Shown: positions 7,194-13,625 of the stretch, in pieces
Position numbering within the stretch: position 1 is the stretch's first letter
Layout of the letters: each line of letters starts with the position of its first letter
Assembly: GCA_937901365.1 (NCBI GenBank)
Contig: CALCEF010000075.1
Span: 1 to 13,625 of the forward strand
Origin: an uncultured euryarchaeote
GTDB lineage: Archaea > Thermoplasmatota > Poseidoniia > Poseidoniales > Thalassarchaeaceae
DNA length: 13,625 nt
Reading direction: 5' to 3'
Program-made: the position numbers and the translations under genes
The notes under the pieces: model-generated
The model's database searches: none
What the model saw: the letters and a program-made list of their open reading frames with translations, nothing else
Told to the model about the DNA's origin: nothing

Positions 7194-9253
7194 CCCTCGA
7201 TTCGAAGGTTTCGACCACAGCCGCCGCATGGAATTCGCACGGGCCTCTTCATCGTTTCAACAGGGTTTGATGTTCCACACGCTGGACAATCTACAGTCGG
7301 TATTTCTCTCGATAGAGCCTTCTCATAATCATCCGAAAGGGGTTCATCTCCTAGAGTCCACTCATATTCATGGCGAGGCGAAATGATGGCCAATGGCATC
7401 ATTAGAACTGCACAAGCACCTGCGATTCCCATCACAAATGTGGGAGGTAAGGCCGACAAGGCATACACGTAGGCCATCATTCCAGTGAATGCGACTGAAG
7501 AAATGCCAACAATCCAACGTGAGCGATATTGTGTAAGGCGCAGTCCGATGACAATTCCTGTGACCAGCAGCAAAATGGTTGCCAACAGGGTCACGAATGG
7601 GGAAAACAGTGCGCTACCCGCAACTGCATATTCTACCTCGAACTTGTCGTCGGCGGACAAGCCATTGACCTCGATTGTGACCACTTCTGACAATCCTACG
7701 CGGTAGTGTGTCACCTCCATGTGATCTGGCAGGTCCTCCTTGATGACATTGTATAATCCTGAAAATGCGCTCGTGGTCAGCGTCGCACGCAAATCGACCG
7801 ACGGGTCACCATTCATCGTCCAGATACCATTGCCTAATTGTGGTCGAATGAAATCTGAAATGAGAAGGAGCCGTTCCTCTCCTGTCAATTCAAGCACAAC
7901 ATCAATCCGAATTTTCATGGGTGCATCGTCAATTCCTGAGACTCCCATGAGATCAATTTCAACTTCGGGATTCATGTCGAACAAATCTGCCTCAAACAGT
8001 CCGTCGGGGTTGAGTGCCAATCCCGTGTTGCCCAAGAACACCTCAAGGTTGCGTGTGCTTCCATCGATGTGGTTCAGCAGAACTTCTTTCTCGGAATCAT
8101 CGACACGGCCATTTTCTCGAAGATTCGATGCAATAGATGGCCCCTGCACTTGGCTAAACAAATGGTCTGAAGGTAACGAACTGTTACCGATGTTATCCAT
8201 GCCCCAGCGCAGCCATGAGGCCATTGAACCTTCAATTTCCAATTCAACGGTTCGAGTGATGTGAGAACCATCGTATTTCACGTCAATTTCTACACCGAGT
8301 CGACTACTAACAGCACGAGCCGGCTCACCGAAATGGTAACTCTCGCTCCCACCGCCTTCTTCGAAGGTGATGTCATGCATCCTCCCTGAGGTCAAGGGGA
8401 TATCACCATCATTGAGCCAAATGGACAGATTGATCTGATAATTTCCGTCAGTAGGACTCGAACCCGGGTTCCAAACGAATGGAACTTCTATGCCACCTGA
8501 GACGATGCTGGGTGAACGGACATCACTGATGACCACACCACCGACCTTGAATTCAAAATCCTCCAATGAGGACCACATTCTTTCACCGAATCCAGATTTC
8601 AATATGACTGGGAAGAATACTTCTTCGCCAACCACAAGCGCATTGGGCATGTCGACGGTTACAAGTGGCAAATTGACCCGAATAGCGCTCTCGGTATCTT
8701 CACCCCAAACGAATCGAATCGATGATTCGTCACCGGGTTGTGTAAACAGTAGACTCCTGACTGCGAAGGTCACCTCAATTGGATCATTCATGCTGACTGC
8801 AACCTGTGGTATTTCGATATCGATGGCAATCATGTCGTTGCCTGACATGAAGGCACCAGGTGTGCCACTTTCAGCCGTGTAGACATTGTTTCCAATTTGA
8901 ACATCCACGGTGGCGTTGGCATAAACTCCAGCAGCATTTTCGACTTCGTAAGCGATGTTGAATCTCCAAGTGGATTCGGGCACGACTGCACTTTGTTTCC
9001 AGAGGATGCTCCACGTTGCGATTTCTTCTGTTCCTTGAGCGGATTGACTGACTCCTTTTTCGTTGATCCCAACAAGTTCACTCTCAAATGGAGTCATCGT
9101 CGCTTCGTTGTTTTCTCCGATGAAGTAGAGTTCAAATTCACTTGGGCCACAACAGACCACCTCTGCACTCGCAGACGGCAAACTGAGAGGAATCAGGGAG
9201 GCCAATAGAATGGCCAAAACCGTACAGACTCGGCGAGATTGGCGGGCCTGCAT
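7190..9253 (-). CDS. Exported membrane-anchored protein with C-terminal cytoplasmic zinc ribbon
   Basis: A 687-residue protein of no family I recognise. The signal peptide is residues 1-30 (basic MQARQSRR start, hydrophobic core, cleavage after PSASA). A Cys pair (34-35) lies close to the mature N-terminus. A beta-rich, acidic ectodomain of about 515 residues follows. Three predicted membrane helices (about 549-573, 580-599, 606-624) put the C-terminus in the cytoplasm. The tail ends in a four-cysteine ribbon: CPAC at 656-659 and CGGC at 676-679, with 16 residues between the pairs. The ATG at 9253 is supported by the signal peptide and by a TTCTAA box 25-30 bases upstream. It lies 57 bases after gltX and may be co-transcribed or have its own promoter. 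Its stop codon overlaps that of the convergent gene at 6327-7193. The ectodomain plus intracellular ribbon suggests a link from the cell surface to the cytoplasm, but function is unknown. Confidence 0.82.
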   Translation of the reverse strand: MQARQSRRVCTVLAILLASLIPLSLPSASAEVVCCGPSEFELYFIGENNEATMTPFESELVGINEKGVSQSAQGTEEIATWSILWKQSAVVPESTWRFNIAYEVENAAGVYANATVDVQIGNNVYTAESGTPGAFMSGNDMIAIDIEIPQVAVSMNDPIEVTFAVRSLLFTQPGDESSIRFVWGEDTESAIRVNLPLVTVDMPNALVVGEEVFFPVILKSGFGERMWSSLEDFEFKVGGVVISDVRSPSIVSGGIEVPFVWNPGSSPTDGNYQINLSIWLNDGDIPLTSGRMHDITFEEGGGSESYHFGEPARAVSSRLGVEIDVKYDGSHITRTVELEIEGSMASWLRWGMDNIGNSSLPSDHLFSQVQGPSIASNLRENGRVDDSEKEVLLNHIDGSTRNLEVFLGNTGLALNPDGLFEADLFDMNPEVEIDLMGVSGIDDAPMKIRIDVVLELTGEERLLLISDFIRPQLGNGIWTMNGDPSVDLRATLTTSAFSGLYNVIKEDLPDHMEVTHYRVGLSEVVTIEVNGLSADDKFEVEYAVAGSALFSPFVTLLATILLLVTGIVIGLRLTQYRSRWIVGISSVAFTGMMAYVYALSALPPTFVMGIAGACAVLMMPLAIISPRHEYEWTLGDEPLSDDYEKALSREIPTVDCPACGTSNPVETMKRPVRIPCGGCGRNLRIEG

Positions 9254-9277
9254 GGTCTTGCGACAGAGAGATTTGAC

Positions 9278-9283
9278 TTAGAA
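9278..9283 (-). promoter_or_regulatory. Putative box A for the zinc-ribbon membrane-protein gene
   Basis: Reads TTCTAA on the minus strand, 25-30 bases upstream of the ATG at 9253. The same hexamer occurs at nearly the same distance (26-31 bases) from the exported-protein gene at 320. This suggests an internal promoter giving a leaderless transcript. Confidence 0.4.
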
Positions 9284-9287
9284 CCCT

Positions 9288-9303
9288 CGTGCGCGCGCGT
9301 GTA
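9288..9303. repeat. 16-bp alternating pyrimidine-purine tract (GC-rich)
   Basis: An unbroken run of alternating pyrimidines and purines, with core GCGCGCGCG, lies between the gltX stop and the box A of the next gene. Such tracts are prone to left-handed (Z-form) DNA under negative supercoiling. No regulatory role is shown by the sequence alone. Confidence 0.55.
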
Positions 9304-9310
9304 GGCAAAA

Positions 9311-11047
9311 TCAGCCATGTAGCCGAACCAATCGACGCACCCCGTCCTCTTCTACACCTTCGAGAATGGCGAATCCCATCCTCTCTAGTTGGACAATGGT
9401 TCCATCGGGGTAATCGTTGGTTTCCAACAGACCTGTTGCAGCTACCAACTCCCCCTCTTCTTCAAGCAGTAAAACGGCTGGCTGCGCCATATTTTCTGGT
9501 AACCAATGAATGATTGGGGTGTTGCCAACACGTTCGGTACGAATGACTTCCCCACTCACTCCTTCGTTTGGACCATCCGCTAGGGCAATATCTGCGAAAT
9601 CCTTCAAACGCCTTTCGCTGCCTGAAACCCAATCCTCTCTAGCAATGCTCACCTTGATGGTGTCGCCTCCAAGTGGCCATTCCCGAACTCCCTTGTCAGG
9701 GTGCTCAGGATGGATTGGCAGAGTGACTTGATCCATCTCGATCCCTGAAATGTCCAGAATCACATTACGTGGTTCACGCACAAATGACAAGCGTGGTGCA
9801 TCCGCATCCACCGCTTTGGCATTTAGACTGTTCAAGGTTGACAATGGTACCGAGATATCCTTCTGTGTGAGTCCGAGGTCTACCCAAAACTTTCGCATTG
9901 CACCGGCGTCATACCCTTTTCGTCGCATGGCCCGCAGTGTAGGGAGTCTTGGATCATCCCACCCTGAATATTTGCCACCTGCGATGTCAGATTTCATTTG
10001 AGATGTGCTGAACCCGCCAAATTCGTGGACTTTGACGCGCCCCCAATACAGGGTTTCTGGATAGGTCCAACCAAATTTTTCGTAGAGCAATGTTTGCTTT
10101 CGAGTTGAATCCATCAAATCCTTGCCGCGAACAATGTGTGTCACACCTTGCAAATGATCCTCGACCGCACTTTGGAAATCGAGTAGTGGCCAGACCTTGT
10201 ATCGGTCGCCGACGAGTGGGTGGTCAGCGTGTTGAATCCTCAATGCTGGCCAATCTCGAAGCGCCGGGTTTGGTAGGGTCATATCTGTACGGATTCGAAT
10301 GACTGCGCCTCCTGGCTGAATCGTTCCATCATTCATTTCTTCCCAGAGTTTCATGTTCTCTTCAGTAGCGCGATCTCGACAAGGACAGGCCGTTTTTGAG
10401 GTTCTGAATTCTTTGAACGCCTCACCACTGCATTGGCAGACGTAGGCATGTTCTTCCGCCAAGGTTTTCGATGCATGTTCAAGATACACATCCATTCGGT
10501 CTGAGGCCTTCAAGATTCGATCTGGTGCGCGTCCTGCAAGCCATGTGAAATCATCCTCAATCATTGCGTAGGCTTCCGGATCAGGTCGCTTGACCACCGC
10601 ATCTGTATCGTCGAATCGTAGAATCACTTCACCATCATGCATGCTGGCAAGCTCCGCGTTGATGACAACTCCACGCGCATGTCCCAAGGACAAGGGGCCG
10701 TTTGGATTGGGTGCAAATCGAAGCACGACCTTACCATCTTCCGCATTGGGCAATGGTGGCAAGCCTTCTCGTCGTTCCTTGACTTTCTTCTCCAGAGCAT
10801 CTGGTGATTCACTCTCTAGGAGTTCACGAATGTGGTCGAGTCCCTTCTCAGCAGCCATGGCATTGGCCTCATTTACTTGGGCTGCAATAAAACTGGTCAG
10901 GTCCTTTGCCCGACTACGCAAGTCTGGATTTTCACCCATCACTCGCCCCATCACGGACCCAACTTGGCCCTGCCCATCGTATTCCAGAGCATTCTGTAGG
11001 GCATACTTGCGCAGCAGTGCTGCAACCTCGGGTTCAAGTTCGCCCAT
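9311..11047 (-). CDS. gltX: Glutamyl-tRNA synthetase, archaeal type
   Basis: Charges tRNA-Glu with glutamate; archaeal enzymes are often non-discriminating and also load tRNA-Gln, which an amidotransferase then corrects. The 578-residue product has the roughly 100-residue N-terminal extension of archaeal/eukaryotic GluRS (LLRKYALQNALEYDGQGQVG, then MGENPDLRSRAKDL). It also has the class I HIGH-type motif PNPNGPLSLGHARG (113-126), ILRFDDTD (142-149), four putative zinc cysteines (204, 206, 221, 223) and GWDDPRLPTLRAMRRKG (362-378). The KMSKS counterpart is FSTSQ (346-350). The C-terminal half is a beta-barrel anticodon-binding region of the GlnRS-like type. The ATG at 11047 matches the family start; an in-frame start at 11092 would add 15 unsupported residues and overlap rnhB. 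The gene lies 41 bases after rnhB with no box A, so it is probably co-transcribed. Confidence 0.95.
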   Translation of the reverse strand: MGELEPEVAALLRKYALQNALEYDGQGQVGSVMGRVMGENPDLRSRAKDLTSFIAAQVNEANAMAAEKGLDHIRELLESESPDALEKKVKERREGLPPLPNAEDGKVVLRFAPNPNGPLSLGHARGVVINAELASMHDGEVILRFDDTDAVVKRPDPEAYAMIEDDFTWLAGRAPDRILKASDRMDVYLEHASKTLAEEHAYVCQCSGEAFKEFRTSKTACPCRDRATEENMKLWEEMNDGTIQPGGAVIRIRTDMTLPNPALRDWPALRIQHADHPLVGDRYKVWPLLDFQSAVEDHLQGVTHIVRGKDLMDSTRKQTLLYEKFGWTYPETLYWGRVKVHEFGGFSTSQMKSDIAGGKYSGWDDPRLPTLRAMRRKGYDAGAMRKFWVDLGLTQKDISVPLSTLNSLNAKAVDADAPRLSFVREPRNVILDISGIEMDQVTLPIHPEHPDKGVREWPLGGDTIKVSIAREDWVSGSERRLKDFADIALADGPNEGVSGEVIRTERVGNTPIIHWLPENMAQPAVLLLEEEGELVAATGLLETNDYPDGTIVQLERMGFAILEGVEEDGVRRLVRLHG

Positions 11048-11088
11048 AGGGCGAAACCGTTCGCACCCCGTTCTTGAACATGCGGGAC

Positions 11089-11817
11089 TCAAAATAGGGT
11101 CCGCTGCGCGTTGGGAGGGGCATTTGGGTCAACCGGCCTTTGTGGGGGCTGGGCGTTGTGGGTCGCTTGCCACGCATCTCTAACCGTCGCCCATCCCCAC
11201 CGCAAACAATCGTGTGGTTCGGCTCCTTCAATCAGTTGAGGTATAGCTGCAATCGTTGTTGGATCAGATGGATATCCTGAGCCTAACTCGATTCCAATTT
11301 CCGTGGATAGAGATTGCAATGCATTGTCCCGTGCCACTTTCGCCAAAATCGAGGCGCCTGCCACAGCCAGGCAGTGCAAATCCGCACCGTGGCGACTGTC
11401 CATCGACCAACCATCCCACGGCCACCCCGGAAGGCGGCTGGCGACGTTGTTTCCGAATCGACTCGCATCCGCATCACAAGCATCCAACTGCAAGATTCCA
11501 CCACCGTCGGTTCGCAATTTTCTCGCCAGTGCTGCAAACAGGGTGACTTCGTGATCATTTAGATTTGTTAGAGCCATAGCGCGGTCGATTTCAGCAGGAT
11601 TAGAAATGTGTAATTCAATCATCCAATTTCGTATTGAGGCTTGCTCTCGAATCCATGCATCCAGTTCGATGCGCTTCGATTCAGGTAGCAACTTCGAATC
11701 GGTCACTCCTGCACCATGCAGCAGTGGTAAATCCGCTTCAGGCAAACACAGGGCTCCAACGACCAGTGGGCCGATGACTGGTCCTCTTCCTGCTTCATCG
11801 ATCCCGATTCTCCACAT
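11089..11817 (-). CDS. rnhB: Ribonuclease HII
   Basis: Cleaves the RNA strand of RNA-DNA hybrids and nicks at single ribonucleotides in DNA, in primer removal and ribonucleotide excision repair. The 242-residue product carries the family start GIDEAGRGPVIGPLVV (5-20), with catalytic Asp7 and Glu8. It also has TDSKLL (39-44), an Asp in LDACDAD (Asp112 likely catalytic) and the block ADLHCLAVAGASILAKVARD (145-164), where Asp146 fits the fourth catalytic position. The C-terminal tail is Pro/Gln-rich and ends QRTLF, recalling a shortened PCNA-interacting (PIP) motif. Two starts are possible. The ATG at 11817 lies five bases after the upstream stop. A GTG at 11826 overlaps that stop as GTGA and adds MIH. 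I chose the ATG because it puts the DEAGRG motif at the usual distance. Either way translation is probably coupled to the upstream gene. Confidence 0.93.
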   Translation of the reverse strand: MWRIGIDEAGRGPVIGPLVVGALCLPEADLPLLHGAGVTDSKLLPESKRIELDAWIREQASIRNWMIELHISNPAEIDRAMALTNLNDHEVTLFAALARKLRTDGGGILQLDACDADASRFGNNVASRLPGWPWDGWSMDSRHGADLHCLAVAGASILAKVARDNALQSLSTEIGIELGSGYPSDPTTIAAIPQLIEGAEPHDCLRWGWATVRDAWQATHNAQPPQRPVDPNAPPNAQRTLF

Positions 11818-11822
11818 GTGAA

Positions 11823-11826
11823 TCAC
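11823..11826 (-). other. GTGA stop/start overlap between the membrane-protein gene and rnhB
   Basis: The TGA stop of the upstream membrane-protein gene (11825-11823) overlaps an in-frame GTG for rnhB (11826-11824). If ribosomes reinitiate here, RNase HII gains the residues MIH. If not, the ATG six codon-bases further on at 11817 is used. Either arrangement implies translational coupling. Confidence 0.45.
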
Positions 11827-13625
11827 AGATCCAAATCCAAGTCACCATCATCGGATTCCATCGGCACATTTTCTGGTGATTTTCGTGGATGGCGAACCGT
11901 CCGCGCATCATTGGATTCGGCCGGTTCAAGAAATTGGTTTGCCTCGTGTGGGCCAGAATCTTCGAGCAGCACATCTGTGAGGGATTCAATCGCATCATAA
12001 TCCGCTTTCACATCGTGATGTTCGAATACAGTTTCAGCCGCCTCGATAACTTCAGGTGACGGTGCGACCCTCTGCTGTTTTGTTTCGGATTTCTTCTCAA
12101 ACTCCATCTTGAAGGCAGCAGCATCCATGGTTGGGCTTGTGGGTAGAGGTGTTTGAACCCCCTTTTCACTGAACTTGTCCATCCAATCTTTGGCCTTTTC
12201 AGGTTCGACATGTCGTGCGGCGATCATCTCGTTCCATTGAGCATCCTTTCGCTGTCGATAAACAACTGCCCGGTGTAGTACCACAGCACCAATCATGGTG
12301 ACAACAATTGAGATGAGAATCTGGCCCCAATCGTTCCAGAAAGATTGTGCATTCTCGACGAACTGATCCCAGCCGCTTTCCTCTTCTACGACTTCTGGTC
12401 GCCAATATTCGACGAGTATTTCGTATTCGGTGCGGTTTGTGAAAATGATGCTGGGCTCAAGCGTACTTCGCATCTCAACAGTAATTGCCGCTGTACGATT
12501 CAATTCTTGGTTTCGCGGTAACTGCATCCAGGCCGTGAAGGTCACATTTGAGTTCGGGGCGATATCGTGAAGGATGAAATGGTTGGGTTCCCATTCGCCA
12601 ATCTCCCACTCTTCCGAAGTTGGAGGAATCAACCCATATTCGGCGAAAATATTCGTCGACAATGTGACGTCCAAACCATCGGCGATATTGCCGATATTTC
12701 TGAATGTGTAAGTCAGTGTAACATTGTCCATGTCGTCCATCGCAATGCTGTTTGATTCGATTTCCCACTCGCAAAGGGTCGCAACCCCAATCGTCGATGT
12801 GGTCGACCCCATCTCGATTCCATCGCTCGTCATCAATCGAAGTGTGGGAGACAGTTCGAATCCAGCAGGCAATCCCTCTTCGACGACGTAGATGATGCCG
12901 ATGTCTGCAACTGCTCCCGGCTCGAGGTTGATCAAATCAGTCTCCATTTGTATGTCGAGAGATTCGGGTAATTCAAACTCGATTTCGTATTCATCCGCAT
13001 AATTGCCGGTATTTTGAATTCTGAATTCGCTTGTACAGAGATCTCCGGCATCCATCAACGCACAATCGTCGTCCATGAATTCAATCGTTGCACTTCGTTC
13101 GCGAACAATGTTCACTTCAATCATTGTAGTGGAGATTTGCTGACTCGCTCCAATGCTCCATGTGCTGAATTCTACCCACATCGTTCCAGCGGGGAGATTT
13201 GGAGCATGGAATTCCAATTGTACAGTTCCTGTTTCATATGGTCCCAAATCGAGAACTTCGTACAGTTCCCAAATCTCAACAGACCATCCATTTTGAAGGA
13301 ATGAAATCGAGGGTTCAAATCCTGTAACAGGCACCCCCTCGGCACTGACCGGTTGAACTCGAACACCCATGCTCTTCTGCTCATTGCCCAGATTTCGAAC
13401 GGTTACTGGGACGCGAACCTCTGTGCCGGGATCCAAAGTTGCATTGACCGGTTGTGCTGCAACTTCGGCACCATTCCACGGTAGAACTTCGATTGTGAAC
13501 GTCCACGAGGTTGTATTTCCATCGTGTTGACTTGTTGCAGTGATCGTAAACGAGTGTACAGATCCGGCCAGTGGCCACCCCATCGAGACTTCAGGGACCG
13601 AGATTGCAAACTGAATCCAGTGCAG
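11823..13625 (-). CDS. Membrane-anchored surface protein with NEW3-like repeats, C-terminal part (runs off right edge)
   Basis: The frame is open to the window edge, so the 600 visible residues are the C-terminal part and the real start lies outside; the internal ATG at 13583 is not the start. The ectodomain holds at least three Ig-like beta repeats, each with an Asn-x-Gly-Asn signature: RNLGN (77-81), QNTGN (204-208) and RNIGN (309-313). These resemble NEW3/CARDB-type domains of archaeal surface proteins. One membrane helix follows (about 434-456, GQILISIVVTMIGAVVLHRAV), then RQRK as a stop-transfer signal and a 140-residue cytoplasmic tail. The tail is charged, probably partly disordered, and ends SDDGDLDLDL. 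Asn-X-Ser/Thr sites suggest glycosylation. Its TGA lies just before rnhB, implying one operon. Function is unknown; a surface adhesion or envelope role is inferred from architecture only. Confidence 0.8.
   Translation of the reverse strand: MHWIQFAISVPEVSMGWPLAGSVHSFTITATSQHDGNTTSWTFTIEVLPWNGAEVAAQPVNATLDPGTEVRVPVTVRNLGNEQKSMGVRVQPVSAEGVPVTGFEPSISFLQNGWSVEIWELYEVLDLGPYETGTVQLEFHAPNLPAGTMWVEFSTWSIGASQQISTTMIEVNIVRERSATIEFMDDDCALMDAGDLCTSEFRIQNTGNYADEYEIEFELPESLDIQMETDLINLEPGAVADIGIIYVVEEGLPAGFELSPTLRLMTSDGIEMGSTTSTIGVATLCEWEIESNSIAMDDMDNVTLTYTFRNIGNIADGLDVTLSTNIFAEYGLIPPTSEEWEIGEWEPNHFILHDIAPNSNVTFTAWMQLPRNQELNRTAAITVEMRSTLEPSIIFTNRTEYEILVEYWRPEVVEEESGWDQFVENAQSFWNDWGQILISIVVTMIGAVVLHRAVVYRQRKDAQWNEMIAARHVEPEKAKDWMDKFSEKGVQTPLPTSPTMDAAAFKMEFEKKSETKQQRVAPSPEVIEAAETVFEHHDVKADYDAIESLTDVLLEDSGPHEANQFLEPAESNDARTVRHPRKSPENVPMESDDGDLDLDL

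Noticed and set aside
7740..8264. 174-codon plus-strand open frame inside the zinc-ribbon membrane-protein gene
   Set aside because: Low-complexity Ser/Arg-rich translation with no start context. The minus-strand frame has a signal peptide, membrane helices and a zinc ribbon.
11048..11092. N-terminal extension of gltX to 11092
   Set aside because: The 15 added residues do not resemble the family N-terminus and would overlap the end of rnhB. The start at 11047 gives the standard archaeal GluRS beginning.
10590..11183. 197-codon plus-strand open frame antisense to gltX and rnhB
   Set aside because: Its translation is Ser/Arg/Pro-rich with no domain pattern, while the minus strand carries clear gltX and rnhB motifs throughout. 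It is a shadow of those genes.
13541..13583. ATG at 13583 as the true start of the right-edge gene
   Set aside because: No signal peptide follows it, and the frame stays open through the window edge with beta-domain-like sequence upstream. The start is outside the window.

Overview
The window looks like a chromosomal segment of a marine planktonic euryarchaeon, most likely Marine Group II (Candidatus Poseidoniales). This rests on an archaeal archaeosine synthase, an archaeal-type uS15, an archaeal-type glutamyl-tRNA synthetase with its N-terminal extension, and archaeal RNase HII. These sit among large secreted proteins with PPC-like, CARDB-like and thrombospondin type 3 modules. Placement at group level is inferred from gene content and style; no rRNA gene is present. 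I see no tRNA, mobile element, CRISPR array, integrase or other sign of recent transfer, and no gene-free stretch longer than about 100 bases.

Layout. At the left edge, a truncated minus-strand gene for an exported protein (1-320) diverges from a plus-strand run. That run is arcS (386-2146, tRNA archaeosine), a 984-residue surface protein (2203-5157), apt (5178-5720, adenine salvage), rps15 (5811-6266) and a 288-residue protein resembling a degenerate DHH/RecJ domain (6327-7193). The plus run meets a minus-strand run at 7190-7193, where the two stop codons overlap. Read in transcription order, the minus run is a membrane-anchored NEW3-like repeat protein running off the right edge (13625-11823), rnhB (11817-11089), gltX (11047-9311) and an exported, membrane-anchored protein with a C-terminal zinc ribbon (9253-7190).

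How the parts relate. Housekeeping genes for translation (rps15, gltX, arcS), replication or repair (rnhB, the RecJ/Cdc45-like protein) and purine salvage (apt) alternate with four exported-protein genes. Three of the four show their C-terminus, and all three share one plan: beta-rich or repeat ectodomain, membrane segment(s) near the C-terminus, and a short distinctive cytoplasmic tail (UBA-like helix motif, CxxC-CxxC zinc ribbon, or long acidic tail). Three exported-protein genes carry an A/T-rich box about 25-31 bases upstream of the chosen ATG, consistent with leaderless transcripts. rps15 instead has a clear Shine-Dalgarno match. Two of the exported-protein genes also have a GC-rich inverted repeat with a three-base loop between that box and the start codon.

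Best candidates for something new are the DHH-like protein with an apparently lost active site beside rps15 (a possible archaeal Cdc45-like subunit), and the set of surface proteins with specialised cytoplasmic tails. Both are inferences from sequence by eye.
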